Assembly: GCF_002940205.1 (NCBI RefSeq)
Contig: NZ_MDSK01000023.1
Coordinates: forward strand, 1-64,000
Length of the DNA stretch: 64,000 bases
Reading direction: 5' to 3'
Source of the DNA: Xanthomonas arboricola pv. guizotiae
GTDB lineage: Bacteria; Pseudomonadota; Gammaproteobacteria; Xanthomonadales; Xanthomonadaceae
Position numbers and translations under genes: made by a program. The first letter of the stretch is position 1, and the number at the start of each line of letters is the position of its first letter. The notes under the pieces are model-generated. The model was not told the origin of the DNA. It saw nothing but the letters and a program-made list of their open reading frames with translations, and ran no database searches. This document shows positions 49,732 to 58,842 of this stretch, piece after piece.

Positions 49732-51591
49732 TTATTGCGCCTGCAGAGGTATACCCATGTCAGACCGCACTTTGTCGGCAGCCGCATCACCGCGCGCCAG
49801 CACGCGCAGGCGTGCGCGCAGGCGTTGCACATTCGCCTCGCCCTGCTCCAATCCCGTGCGGACGTCGGCCGGCAGTTGCTGCCGCCCCAGCGCCTGCAGC
49901 TGTTTCCAGCCGTCGACCAATACGCCGGTTTCCTGCGCCACGCGCGCGCTCAGGTCCTGCCGCTCGTCTGCTTGCGGCAGTCCATAGCCGGCGCTGCCCA
50001 ACAGCGTGGCCGGGTGGCTGAGCCGGGCCTGCCGCGCGAACAGCGATTGCAGCTGACCCTGCACCGAGTGACGCCCGGCTGCGCCGGGTGTCAGCAGGCG
50101 CTTGAGCGCATCGCGTGCCAGCAACTCCTGGCGGCGCAACGCGGCCTGTTCCAGCAACAACGCTGCAGCCGTCTCGCGTAGACCGCCGCGGTCGAACCAC
50201 TGCGCACGCGCGTCCGCACGCGCGTCCAGCCATTGCTCCACGCTGGTCTGCGGCACCGGCAGGCCGCGGCGGATCACCTCGAACATGGTCTGGTAATGCG
50301 CCGCCGCCGACTCGAAGTAATAGCCCTGGCGAATCGCCTGCGCACGCTCGTCCAGCACCTGCATGTCGGCGATGCCGGCGCGTTGCAAGCGCTGCCTGAC
50401 GCCGCGCGGAGTGATCGACGACAGCCGGGCCGCGGCCAGCCGCGGCACGCCATCGTGCAGGAGCTTGAAGGTCTCCACCGCAGAGTTGTTGCCGATGAAG
50501 TAGTAGCGGCCGTCGTAACTCCAATGCACCTGCGCGGCGCGTGCGAGCAGCGCGGCGATCTCCCCGGGCGCCAGTGTCAGCGGCACCGACGACAGCGCGC
50601 GCAGCTCCACCTTGGTGTATTCGTCCACGACCTGATTCAACGGCAATACGAACAGCCGCGAGGGATACGAGCCGGTCAGCCCGCGCCAGCTGGAAATCTG
50701 CACATCGCCGACGAAGGCGCGGAACGACAGCACGCGGTGATACTGCAGATCCAGACGGCAATCGGGGCCCGGCGCGCGGCCAGGCGCACAGATCACCAGA
50801 CGCAGCATGCTGTGGCCCCAGCGGCTCATCGGCTGCGCATTGCCCTCGGCCAGCAGGTAGTCCACCGCGTACACACGCGCTGGATCCAGTGCCAGCAGCG
50901 ACATCGCGCCGGCATCGTTATCGGCCTGCAGGTACGGCAGCGTCGTCTCGCAATGGGTCGTATCGGGCATGCCACCGACCTGCTCGGCGAACCAGGCCGC
51001 CAGCGCCGGACGCCGGCAGTGATAGTCGGCATCGAGCACGTAGTGTTCGAGATTCACCGCGACGAATTCGGCTGGGCTGCGCCGCTCGTAATCGTCGGGG
51101 CTGCGATCGCTGAACCGGTTTGCGCCACGCCCGATCCGCCAGGGACGCACCTGCCAGCCGGCCAGATCGCGCAGCCGCGGGTCGCGCGACAGGCCGCCGT
51201 GCGCACCGCGGTCCAGCACATGCGCCAGTTCATGCACCACGGCGGCCATTGCCGCGCGCGTGGCCGGTGTCTCGGGGTCGGTCTGCGTGGCTGTCGCCTG
51301 CACGCTCCGGGCATCCAGCAGGTCACGATCGAGCAGGATGCGCCGGCCGATCGCGCGGCCATGCACGTGTGCCGGCAAGTCCGTGCGCCACTGCAGCTGG
51401 ATCGGTGCGTCGATGCGCTGCATCCAGGCCGGCGGCAGACGCTGCGCCACCTGTTTCACCAATGCGTGCGTGGTGTCGATCTACGCCGCAGACAGGCCCC
51501 GCGGATCGACATCGATGCGTAATTCGGCCTGCGCCGCCGGTGCGATCGCTGCGGCCAGCCACAGCCACCAGCACCGGCGAAGAGAACTCAC
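49732..51591 (-). pseudogene. DUF4105/HExxH protein gene interrupted by an amber codon
   Basis: Read from GTG 51591, 36 codons encode a signal peptide (VSSLRRCWWLWLAAAIAPA) and LRIDVDPRGLSAA; then comes TAG (51481-51483), and the same frame resumes for 583 codons. Related Pseudomonas proteins run straight through this point (LSAEQ...). The body has a zinc-type HELAH motif, FVAVNLEHYVLDADY, and a DUF4105 domain with MSRWGHSMLRLVICAPG and YDGRYYFIGNN. The GTG overlaps the stop of the DUF2388 gene, supporting the original start. It is either a pseudogene or read through at low level; a TTG at 51462 could give a cytoplasmic, leaderless product. Confidence 0.75.
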
Positions 51592-51887
51592 TGGGCCAGG
51601 ATGGACTGCGCCAGTTCCAGGTCGCTGGACAGCCGCGCCGCATCGCTGCGACTGCGCAACTGCAGCAGCGCCGCTTCCAGCCGCGCGCCGCGGATCACGC
51701 CATCGCTGGCGACGAAGCCGGCGGCATCTTCGCGTGCGTCTGCCACTACCTTGTCGTCGCCGGAACTGCTGCCGGAGGAATTGGACGAACCGGCCGACGA
51801 TGCACCCGCCGAGGTTCCGGCCAGGCTGGATGCGAAGGCCGCCAGCGGCAGCAGCGTCAAAGCGCAAAACACTAAGGAGCGCATCAT
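51588..51887 (-). CDS. Small exported DUF2388 protein
   Basis: A 99-residue DUF2388 protein: signal peptide MMRSLVFCALTLLPLAAFA, a Gly/Ser-rich linker, then the family core DDKVVADAREDAAGFVASDG and GARLEAAL, ending LELAQSILAQ. It is coupled to the DUF4105-type gene and the two families are neighbours in Pseudomonas too. Function unknown. Start at ATG 51887. Confidence 0.78.
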   Translation of the reverse strand: MMRSLVFCALTLLPLAAFASSLAGTSAGASSAGSSNSSGSSSGDDKVVADAREDAAGFVASDGVIRGARLEAALLQLRSRSDAARLSSDLELAQSILAQ

Positions 51888-51921
51888 TGGCGTATCGATT
51901 CCATGTGAAGGTGGTGAAAGA

Positions 51922-53340
51922 CTAACCGGCACGCGTGGCGGCAGGCGCGTCGTCCATCTCGAACAGCTTGCCGGGATTCAGCAAAAGATGAGGATCGAGC
52001 ACATGTTTGATCCCGCGCATCAAGGCGATCTCCTCGCCCGAGCGCGTGCTCCACAGGTAGGCCTTCTTGACCAGGCCGATGCCGTGTTCGGCGGAGATAC
52101 TGCCGCCGAAACACTGCAAGGCCTGCGCCAGCAACTTGGTCACCTGATCGCAGGCCGCCACGAAATCGGCCTGGCTGGTGTCGTCGGGCTTGAGCACGTT
52201 GATATGCAGGTTGCCGTCGCCGATATGGCCGAACCACACTACATCGAAATGCGGATACGCATCGTGCAGCAACGCCTGGGTTTCGGCCAGGAACGCCGGC
52301 ATCGCCGAGATGCGCACCGACACGTCGTTCTTGTACGGCGTGTAGCGCGCCAGCGCTTCGGTGATGCCTTCGCGCAGTCGCCACAGTTGCGCGGCCTGCG
52401 CATCGCTCTGGCTGATTACCCCGTCGCTGACCCAGCCCTGCTCCATGCAGGTCTCGAATGCCGCCATCGCTGCGGCTTCCTGCGCCTCGTCGCCGGCAGC
52501 GAATTCGGTGACCACGTAATACGGATGCACCTGCGCAAACGGCGCCTGCGCGCCGTGCGCCAGCACGTGTTCGAGCGCGCGGTCGGTGAAGAATTCGAAC
52601 GCCTCCAGCCGCAGTTGCGCGCGGAACGCGGCAAACACCTGCATCAGCACCTCGAACGAGGGCAGCGCCAGCAGCATCACATTGCTGGGCGGCGGCGGGT
52701 CGGTCAGTCGCAGCGTCGCCTCGACCACCACGCCGAGCGTGCCTTCGGAGCCGATCATCAGATGGCGGAAATCGTAGCCGCTGGAATTCTTCACCAGCGC
52801 GTTGTTGAGTTCGAGCAGATCGCCGGCACCGGTGACCACCTTCAGGCCGGCGACCCAGTCGCGGGTATTGCCGTAGCGGATCACGCGGATGCCACCGGCA
52901 TTGGTGGCGATGTTGCCACCGATCGAACACGAGCCGCGCGCGGCGAAATCCACCGGATACACCAGCCCATGCGCGCGCGCGGCATTGTGCACCGCTTCCA
53001 GCGGCATGCCGGCCTGGACGCTGAGCGTGCGATCCACCGCATTGAACTCCAGCGCCTTGTTCAGGCGCTCCAGGCTCAGCACCAGCTCGCCGTTGGCGGC
53101 CACCGCACCGCCGGACAGGCCGGTGCGCCCGCCCGAAGGCACCACCGCAACCGCATTCGCATTGGCCCAGCGCAGCACCGCCTGCACCTCGTCCACCGCA
53201 CCGGGCAAGGCAATCGCGAGCGGGTTGGGCGTCCAGCGCCGCGTCCAGTCGCGGCCGTAGTGTTCCAGGTCGGCCGGCTCGGTCTTCAAACGCAACCCGG
53301 GCACGGCCTGTTGCAACGAAAGGATACGGGGATCGGTCAT
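51922..53340 (-). CDS. FAD-linked D-2-hydroxyglutarate dehydrogenase
   Basis: A 472-residue FAD oxidase of the GlcD/D2HGDH family: PCMH-type FAD domain (VVPSGGRTGLSGGAV, GGNIATNAGGIRVIRYGN, IGSEGTLGVV) and a C-terminal domain with metal-binding WFGHIGDGNLHIN and SAEHGIGLVKK. It would oxidise D-2-hydroxyglutarate to 2-oxoglutarate. It is divergent from serA; in Pseudomonas stutzeri the pair is coupled, since SerA produces D-2-hydroxyglutarate while making phosphohydroxypyruvate. Start ATG 53340. Confidence 0.87.
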   Translation of the reverse strand: MTDPRILSLQQAVPGLRLKTEPADLEHYGRDWTRRWTPNPLAIALPGAVDEVQAVLRWANANAVAVVPSGGRTGLSGGAVAANGELVLSLERLNKALEFNAVDRTLSVQAGMPLEAVHNAARAHGLVYPVDFAARGSCSIGGNIATNAGGIRVIRYGNTRDWVAGLKVVTGAGDLLELNNALVKNSSGYDFRHLMIGSEGTLGVVVEATLRLTDPPPPSNVMLLALPSFEVLMQVFAAFRAQLRLEAFEFFTDRALEHVLAHGAQAPFAQVHPYYVVTEFAAGDEAQEAAAMAAFETCMEQGWVSDGVISQSDAQAAQLWRLREGITEALARYTPYKNDVSVRISAMPAFLAETQALLHDAYPHFDVVWFGHIGDGNLHINVLKPDDTSQADFVAACDQVTKLLAQALQCFGGSISAEHGIGLVKKAYLWSTRSGEEIALMRGIKHVLDPHLLLNPGKLFEMDDAPAATRAG

Positions 53341-53548
53341 GGCACACGGCGCTGCAGTAGGAACCGCACAGCGTGCCAGTGCGCGCCAGGCGCGTCCAGT
53401 TGCACGGCGTGGCGCCGCCACGGCGTTGGATTCAGCTGAAACCGTTGCACCGCAAGGACTTCGCCTGCGCAAACACTGCGTTGCGGGCGCCCCATCGCGC
53501 GGCGCATCTGGCATAGTTGCCGACCCGATTGCTGCAATGCGCTCCCCC

Positions 53549-54790
53549 ATGTCGCCGAAGAGAACCTCGTTTCCCAAGCAGGACATCCGCGTCCTGTTGC
53601 TGGAAGGCATCAGCCAGACCGCCGTGGATGTGCTGCGCGCCGCCGGTTATTCGCAGATCGAACTGCACGCCAAGTCGTTGCCGGAAGACGAGCTCATCGC
53701 GCGCATCGCCGAGGCGCATATCGTCGGCATCCGCTCGCGCACGCAGTTGAGCGCCGAGGTGCTGGCGCATGCCAAGCGGCTGATCGCAGTGGGCTGCTTC
53801 TGCATCGGCACCAACCAGGTCGATCTGGACGCGGCCGAGCTGGCCGGCATCCCGGTGTTCAACGCGCCCTACTCCAATACCCGCAGCGTGGCCGAGCTGG
53901 TCATCGCCGAGGCGATCCTGCTGTTGCGCGGCATCCCGCAAAAGAACGCCGAATGCCATCGCGGCGGCTGGTCCAAGTCGGCCGCCGGCAGCCACGAAAC
54001 GCGCGGCAAGGTGCTGGGCATCGTCGGTTACGGGCATATCGGCACGCAGGTCGGCGTGCTGGCCGAATCCTTGGGCATGCAGGTGATCTTCCACGACATC
54101 GAAACCAAGCTGTCGCTGGGCAACGCGCGTGCGGCGATCGATCTGAACGACCTGCTGGCGCGCTCGGACGTGGTGACCTTGCACGTGCCCGAAACGCCGT
54201 CCACCAAGGACATGATCGGCGCTGCAGAAATTGCCCGCATGAAGCATGGCGCGCATCTGATCAACGCCTCGCGCGGCACCGTCATCGATATCGACGCGCT
54301 GGATGCGGCGCTGACCTCCGGCCAGATCGGCGGCGCGGCGGTGGACGTGTTCCCGATCGAGCCCAAGGGCAACGGCGATGCGTTCGAATCCCCGTTGATT
54401 GCGCACGACAACGTGATCCTGACCCCGCACGTGGGCGGCAGCACGCTGGAAGCGCAGGACAATATCGGTGTCGAAGTGGCCGCCAAACTGGTGCGCTACA
54501 GCGACAACGGCAGCACCTTGTCGGCGGTGAATTTCCCTGAAGTCACCCTGCCCGAACATCCCGACAGCCTGCGCTTGCTGCATATCCACCGCAACGTGCC
54601 GGGCGTGCTGTCCAAGATCAACGAACTGTTCTCGCGCCATAACGTCAACATCGACGGCCAGTTCCTGCGCACCGACGCCAGGGTGGGTTACGTAGTGATC
54701 GATGTCAGCGCCAGCGAGGCGCAGGCCACCGCGTTGAAGGAAGGATTGGCCCAGATCCAGGGCACCTTGCGGACGCGCATCCTGTATTGA
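53549..54790 (+). CDS. serA: D-3-phosphoglycerate dehydrogenase
   Basis: A 413-residue SerA. The NAD-binding GYGHIGTQVGVLAE, the active-site region (NASRGTVIDIDAL, LTPHVGGSTLEAQ) and a C-terminal ACT domain that senses serine (HRNVPGVLSKINELF) are all present. First step of serine synthesis. ATG 53549 matches the usual length; ATG 53537 would add four residues. It is divergent from the D-2-hydroxyglutarate dehydrogenase with 208 bases between. Confidence 0.95.
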   Translation: MSPKRTSFPKQDIRVLLLEGISQTAVDVLRAAGYSQIELHAKSLPEDELIARIAEAHIVGIRSRTQLSAEVLAHAKRLIAVGCFCIGTNQVDLDAAELAGIPVFNAPYSNTRSVAELVIAEAILLLRGIPQKNAECHRGGWSKSAAGSHETRGKVLGIVGYGHIGTQVGVLAESLGMQVIFHDIETKLSLGNARAAIDLNDLLARSDVVTLHVPETPSTKDMIGAAEIARMKHGAHLINASRGTVIDIDALDAALTSGQIGGAAVDVFPIEPKGNGDAFESPLIAHDNVILTPHVGGSTLEAQDNIGVEVAAKLVRYSDNGSTLSAVNFPEVTLPEHPDSLRLLHIHRNVPGVLSKINELFSRHNVNIDGQFLRTDARVGYVVIDVSASEAQATALKEGLAQIQGTLRTRILY

Positions 54791-54826
54791 GGGTGGATAT
54801 CGCCGCCCGATATCCGCACCGCTTTT
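54791..54826 (+). terminator. Terminator of serA
   Basis: Stem GGATATCG (54795-54802) with CGATATCC (54808-54815), extendable by flanking GGTG/CACC with a bulge, followed by CTTTT. The rest of the gap to 55083 shows no feature besides the ribosome-binding site of the next gene. Confidence 0.7.
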
Positions 54827-55083
54827 ACGCTACGCATGCTCTCTGACTGCGTAGGAACGTTTTCGCGAGGCAAAGCAGCGGGCATGTGCTGGAGCTGACC
54901 TCCCGATCCAGCATCGTGCACATCGTCTCGACATTGCGCAGACAATGAGAGCGAGGCTGCGCAGCATCCGATACCTGGCATCAGGCACACGTTCCGATCG
55001 CATCCAGTGCTAGTGTGCGAACAAGGCAGCGTTCGCAGCGCCCCCTCTTTCAAGCAGCCGCTTTCCTAATAGGGACGATACGG

Positions 55084-56388
55084 ATGAGGAGCAGGTTTCA
55101 TAGCGCGTGGTCTTCGCCGAAGGTCGCCAGACACATCGAGCAGATCGTTTTTTTCATCACGCTGGCGTTGCTGCACAGCACGTACGCGCAGGCCAGTGTC
55201 TTGGAGCCTCGCTCTCGCTTTGCTCTACCGAGGGCATGCACGGCAACACGGCCCGCGACGGCAGGCCGCTTCATTTCTTTCAACGCCGGCCCTTGGAAGA
55301 GACTTGCAACGGCCGACGCCGTCATGATCGGCGATGGACAAAACGTCTCCATTGCCGTGTGCAACGAGCGCAATGCCAGCGTGGATAATGCCCGCATGAC
55401 AGCCTCGCTGTTGCCTTTGCTGGTGTATGGCATAGGACGGTCCGCCGACGTCCGGCTGCTCGTCCGCCACAGTGGCAACCTCCACGTCTCAGGCCTGCTC
55501 GATATCAGTGACGACAGCGCTGCGCAAGCGCCGATGAGTCTGGTGGCAGGACCGGTGGGCAAAAATGCGTATATTCGGATAGCGATTGAAGATTCAGCGA
55601 ACATCCTGCTATCTCAGCCTGGCGCTGAAGTCCGCATCGGCCGTACCGGCCCGATGCCGCCGAGCCGGAGTTCATTCATGGACATACGCACGTCCAATCC
55701 CTCGGTGGCCCCTGCGATCGCCATCGAACTGCGCCGGAGCGCAAACGTTCTAGGCAGTCAAGGTACGCTGAAAATCGATCGAGCCTATTTGCCGTATGCC
55801 TCGCTTGTCTCGTCGATGCGAAGCGGCACGACCGGCGTGCATCTCGACCAGGCCGCAAATGTCGAGGCAGGCAGGATCGAGATCAGACAAGGCGCGTTAT
55901 TGAGCAGTATCGTGGAGACGCCGTCTCTGGAGCGAGCCGATGTTCGCGTGACCATGCGCCAGAGCGGTAACCTTCATGCACACCAGGCGCTGGTCATCGA
56001 TCATGCAGAACTGATCGATGAACCGGTCGACGCAAAGCGCATTCGCAATAGCAAGGTCAAGGTCAGGCTGCGCGATTCCGGAAACGTCCGGGGCAACGGC
56101 TGCGTGCGTATCGACGAGGGAGAATTGGTCGATGAAACCCTGGACGCACCGTCTATCGGCAAGAGCAAGATTGCTCTGGATCTACAGGATGTTGCCAACG
56201 TGAGCGCACAGACGCTGACGATCCGGCACGGGGAACTGATTGACGAGATGATCGATAGCGACGACATCGACGCGTCCAGCATCCGGCTGCGGGCACGGCA
56301 CATTGGTAATGTCGCGCTGAGCGGTGATCGAGGGGCTGCCACCCATTCGCAGCCGCTATCCGATTCCATAGATCGCTGCAGACCCTAG
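55084..56388 (+). CDS. Unrecognised exported tandem-repeat protein
   Basis: A 434-residue protein with a signal peptide (hydrophobic IVFFITLALLHSTYAQA, residues 21-37). I do not recognise its family. From residue 121 it consists of about eight repeats of a short strand pattern with the core S/A-G/A-N-L/V/I, for example VRLLVRHSGNLH, VTMRQSGNLH, VRLRDSGNVR, LDLQDVANVS. The last units start at 286, 324, 362 and 400, an exact 38-residue period, with ELIDEP, ELVDET, ELIDEM linking them. This suggests a beta-solenoid. ATG 55084 follows AGGGA by eight bases; the upstream ATG at 55015 lacks that. It stands alone between serA and a Nudix gene. Confidence 0.85.
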   Translation: MRSRFHSAWSSPKVARHIEQIVFFITLALLHSTYAQASVLEPRSRFALPRACTATRPATAGRFISFNAGPWKRLATADAVMIGDGQNVSIAVCNERNASVDNARMTASLLPLLVYGIGRSADVRLLVRHSGNLHVSGLLDISDDSAAQAPMSLVAGPVGKNAYIRIAIEDSANILLSQPGAEVRIGRTGPMPPSRSSFMDIRTSNPSVAPAIAIELRRSANVLGSQGTLKIDRAYLPYASLVSSMRSGTTGVHLDQAANVEAGRIEIRQGALLSSIVETPSLERADVRVTMRQSGNLHAHQALVIDHAELIDEPVDAKRIRNSKVKVRLRDSGNVRGNGCVRIDEGELVDETLDAPSIGKSKIALDLQDVANVSAQTLTIRHGELIDEMIDSDDIDASSIRLRARHIGNVALSGDRGAATHSQPLSDSIDRCRP

Positions 56389-56450
56389 AACTCGCGCTTC
56401 GGGCGCATCAGTCCTGCAGCGATACACTGGCGGTGCCTCGGAACCTCTTG

Positions 56451-57011
56451 TCAGCTCAGCCAGACCAATGGGCGCGCCACCCACTTCCGCGCCATTCGCC
56501 GCAAGGAGGTATCCAGGTCCGGTTCCGCGAGCAGTTCGGCGATCGGCCTCCAAGCCAGGGCCAGCGACTCCTCGCTGACCTGGAAGTGCTCGTTCTCGCC
56601 GGCGACCACCAAATAGCGCGCATCGTAGTGCCAATGCCCGGCCACCTCGCCCCTTGCTGGAATCCAGTGCCGGTCCAGGTCAAAGATTGCCGGCTCCGCC
56701 AGGCGCAGCCCGCTCAATCCAGACTCCTCCTGCGCCTCGCGCAAAGCGACCTGCGCCAGATCGCGGTCGCCGTCGGCGTGTCCGCCCAGCTGCAGCCAAC
56801 GCTGCAGCTTGCGGTGATGGGTCAGCAGCGTGCGCGTGCCATCGGCGCTGACCACCCACGCAGAACCGGTGAAATGACCTTCGACACGCTCGCGCACGAA
56901 TGGATTACTGGCATCGTCCAGCAGTTGCGCGAATTGCTCGGCCAACTCGGCTTCGTCCGGCCAGCGTGCGCGATAGGCAGCCAATTGCTGTTGCAGCGTC
57001 GCATCCACCAT
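56451..57011 (-). CDS. Nudix hydrolase
   Basis: A 186-residue Nudix protein. The Nudix box reads GHADGDRDLAQVALREAQEESGL-like across residues 79-101, with REAQEESGL intact; the first box glutamate is replaced by arginine. An N-terminal 45-residue helical extension precedes it. The start is uncertain: ATG 57011 (MVDATLQQQL) or ATG 57050, which would add 13 residues. Substrate unknown. It lies alone between the repeat protein and the permease on the minus strand. Confidence 0.82.
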   Translation of the reverse strand: MVDATLQQQLAAYRARWPDEAELAEQFAQLLDDASNPFVRERVEGHFTGSAWVVSADGTRTLLTHHRKLQRWLQLGGHADGDRDLAQVALREAQEESGLSGLRLAEPAIFDLDRHWIPARGEVAGHWHYDARYLVVAGENEHFQVSEESLALAWRPIAELLAEPDLDTSLRRMARKWVARPLVWLS

Positions 57012-57192
57012 CTGTCGTTCTCGGTCGCCCGTTGCGGGCCAGGCGCTCATTATCGTCGTTCATGCTGCGTACGTGCTTGTCGTGAGCGCGTAGCTTTGGC
57101 AAGGTAGGCCGCTTGCCTGTCCCACCGGGATGCGGCGCACCACCTTCGTCCAGGCGCGCGCGCCTTAGCTTTGCCACTTGGGGATGTACCGA

Positions 57193-58665
57193 ATGCTGAA
57201 GTCTCTGTTGAGGGTCAAACCGATCGAGCCCGCTGGACATGTCGATGGGGGCGAACCGGTCGAAGGCCGCCTGCAAGGCGAGGCCACACTGCAACGCACC
57301 CTCACTGCCAAGCATCTGATCATGCTTGGCATCGGCGCGGTGATCGGCGCCGGCATCTTCGTGCTGACCGGCCAGGCCGCTGCCAACCACGCAGGACCGG
57401 CGGTGATGCTGTCGTTCGTGTTTGCCGGCATCGCCTGCGCGTTCGCCGGCCTGTGCTACGCAGAGTTCGCGGCGATGATGCCGGTTTCCGGCAGCGCCTA
57501 CTCGTATTCATATGCCACCCTCGGCGAGGGCATCGCCTGGTTCATCGGCTGGTGCCTGGTACTGGAATACCTGTTCGCCGGCTCCAGCGTTGCGGTCGGC
57601 TGGTCCGCCTACCTGATCAGTTTCCTGACCGGCACGCTGGGATTGCCGTTTCCGGCGGAGCTGGCCGGCGCGCCACTGGCCTGGGACGGCCACAACTTTG
57701 TCGGTTCGGGCAACCTCATCAACCTGCCGGCCGTGCTGATCGTGGCGGCGGTGAGCATGCTGTGCTACGTCGGCGTCACCCAGTCGGCATTCGCCAACGC
57801 CATCGTGGTGGCGATCAAGGTGGTGGTGATCTGCCTGTTCGTCGGCTTCGGTATCGCCTACATCGACCCGGCCAACTGGCATCCCTTCATCCCGGAGAAC
57901 ACCGGGCCGGGCCAGTTCGGCTGGGACGGCGTGTTCCGCGCCGCGTCCATCGTGTTCTTCTCGTATATCGGCTTTGACGCGGTCTCCACCTCCGCCGGCG
58001 AGACCAAGGATCCGCAGAAGAACATGCCGATCGGCATCCTGGTGTCGCTGGCGGTCTGTACCGTCATCTACATCATCGTCTGCGCGGTGCTGACCGGCCT
58101 GCTGCCCTACACCCAGCTCGGCACCGCCAAGCCGGTGGCCACCGCGCTGGAAGCGCACCCGCAGCTGACCTGGCTCAAGACCGCGGTGGAGATCGGCGCG
58201 ATCGCCGGCCTGTCCTCGGTGGTGCTGGTGATGCTGATGGCGCAGCCGCGCATCTTCTACACCATGGCCAAGGACGGGTTGATGCCCCGGCTGTTCGGCA
58301 AGGTGCATCCGAAGTTCCATACCCCCTACGTCGGCACGCTCTTCGTCGGCGTGGTCGCGGCGCTGCTGGCCGGCTTGATCCCGCTCAGCGTGCTGGGCGA
58401 GCTGGTGTCGATGGGCACCCTGCTCGCCTTCGCCACCGTGTGCGCCGGGGTGATGGTGCTGCGTTTCACCAAGCCGGATCTGCCGCGGCCGTTCCGGGTG
58501 CCGCTGGCGATGCTGATCTGCCCGCTGGGCGCGCTGGCCTGCCTGTTCCTGTTCTTCCAGGCCTTCCAGGAACACTGGAAGGTGTTCGTGGGCTGGACCG
58601 TGATCGGCCTGGCCATCTATTTCGGTTATGGCATTCGCCATAGCCGGCTGGCCCGCAAGGCTTGA
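57193..58665 (+). CDS. APC-superfamily amino-acid permease 1
   Basis: A 490-residue permease of the cationic amino-acid transporter (YhdG/CAT-like) branch, about 12 transmembrane segments. The TM1 helix-break motif is IGAVIGAGIFVLTGQAA, with TM6 FFSYIGFDAVSTSAGE. ATG 57193 gives MLKSLLRVKPIE, parallel to the MFKQLWATKHP start of the neighbouring paralogue, with GGGG nine bases upstream; ATG 57184 would sit too close to it. The substrate is probably a cationic or branched amino acid but is not shown. Confidence 0.9.
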   Translation: MLKSLLRVKPIEPAGHVDGGEPVEGRLQGEATLQRTLTAKHLIMLGIGAVIGAGIFVLTGQAAANHAGPAVMLSFVFAGIACAFAGLCYAEFAAMMPVSGSAYSYSYATLGEGIAWFIGWCLVLEYLFAGSSVAVGWSAYLISFLTGTLGLPFPAELAGAPLAWDGHNFVGSGNLINLPAVLIVAAVSMLCYVGVTQSAFANAIVVAIKVVVICLFVGFGIAYIDPANWHPFIPENTGPGQFGWDGVFRAASIVFFSYIGFDAVSTSAGETKDPQKNMPIGILVSLAVCTVIYIIVCAVLTGLLPYTQLGTAKPVATALEAHPQLTWLKTAVEIGAIAGLSSVVLVMLMAQPRIFYTMAKDGLMPRLFGKVHPKFHTPYVGTLFVGVVAALLAGLIPLSVLGELVSMGTLLAFATVCAGVMVLRFTKPDLPRPFRVPLAMLICPLGALACLFLFFQAFQEHWKVFVGWTVIGLAIYFGYGIRHSRLARKA

Positions 58666-58671
58666 GTGCGA

Positions 58672-58800
58672 GTCCTTCGCAAGAGCCCGCACATCCGTGT
58701 GCGGGGATTTGACGACACGCGTCCCTCGCAACAGCCCGCACATCCGTGTGCGGGGATTTGACGACACGAGTCCCTCGCAACAGCCCGCATATCCCGCACA
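58672..58800 (+). repeat. 49-bp tandem hairpin repeats between permeases
   Basis: Two 49-bp units (58672-58720, 58721-58769) and a third partial unit (from 58770) lie between the permease genes. Each full unit has the perfect hairpin CCCGCACA-TCCG-TGTGCGGG followed by GATTTGACGACACG. They may stop or attenuate transcription from permease 1 to 2. Confidence 0.85.
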
Positions 58801-58842
58801 CGCCCGCACCGCCACGTGCAGGGATTCAACAGGAACCGCTGC

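Noticed and set aside
58672..58800. Tandem units considered as a CRISPR array
   Set aside because: The units are contiguous with no unique spacers and there are no cas genes.
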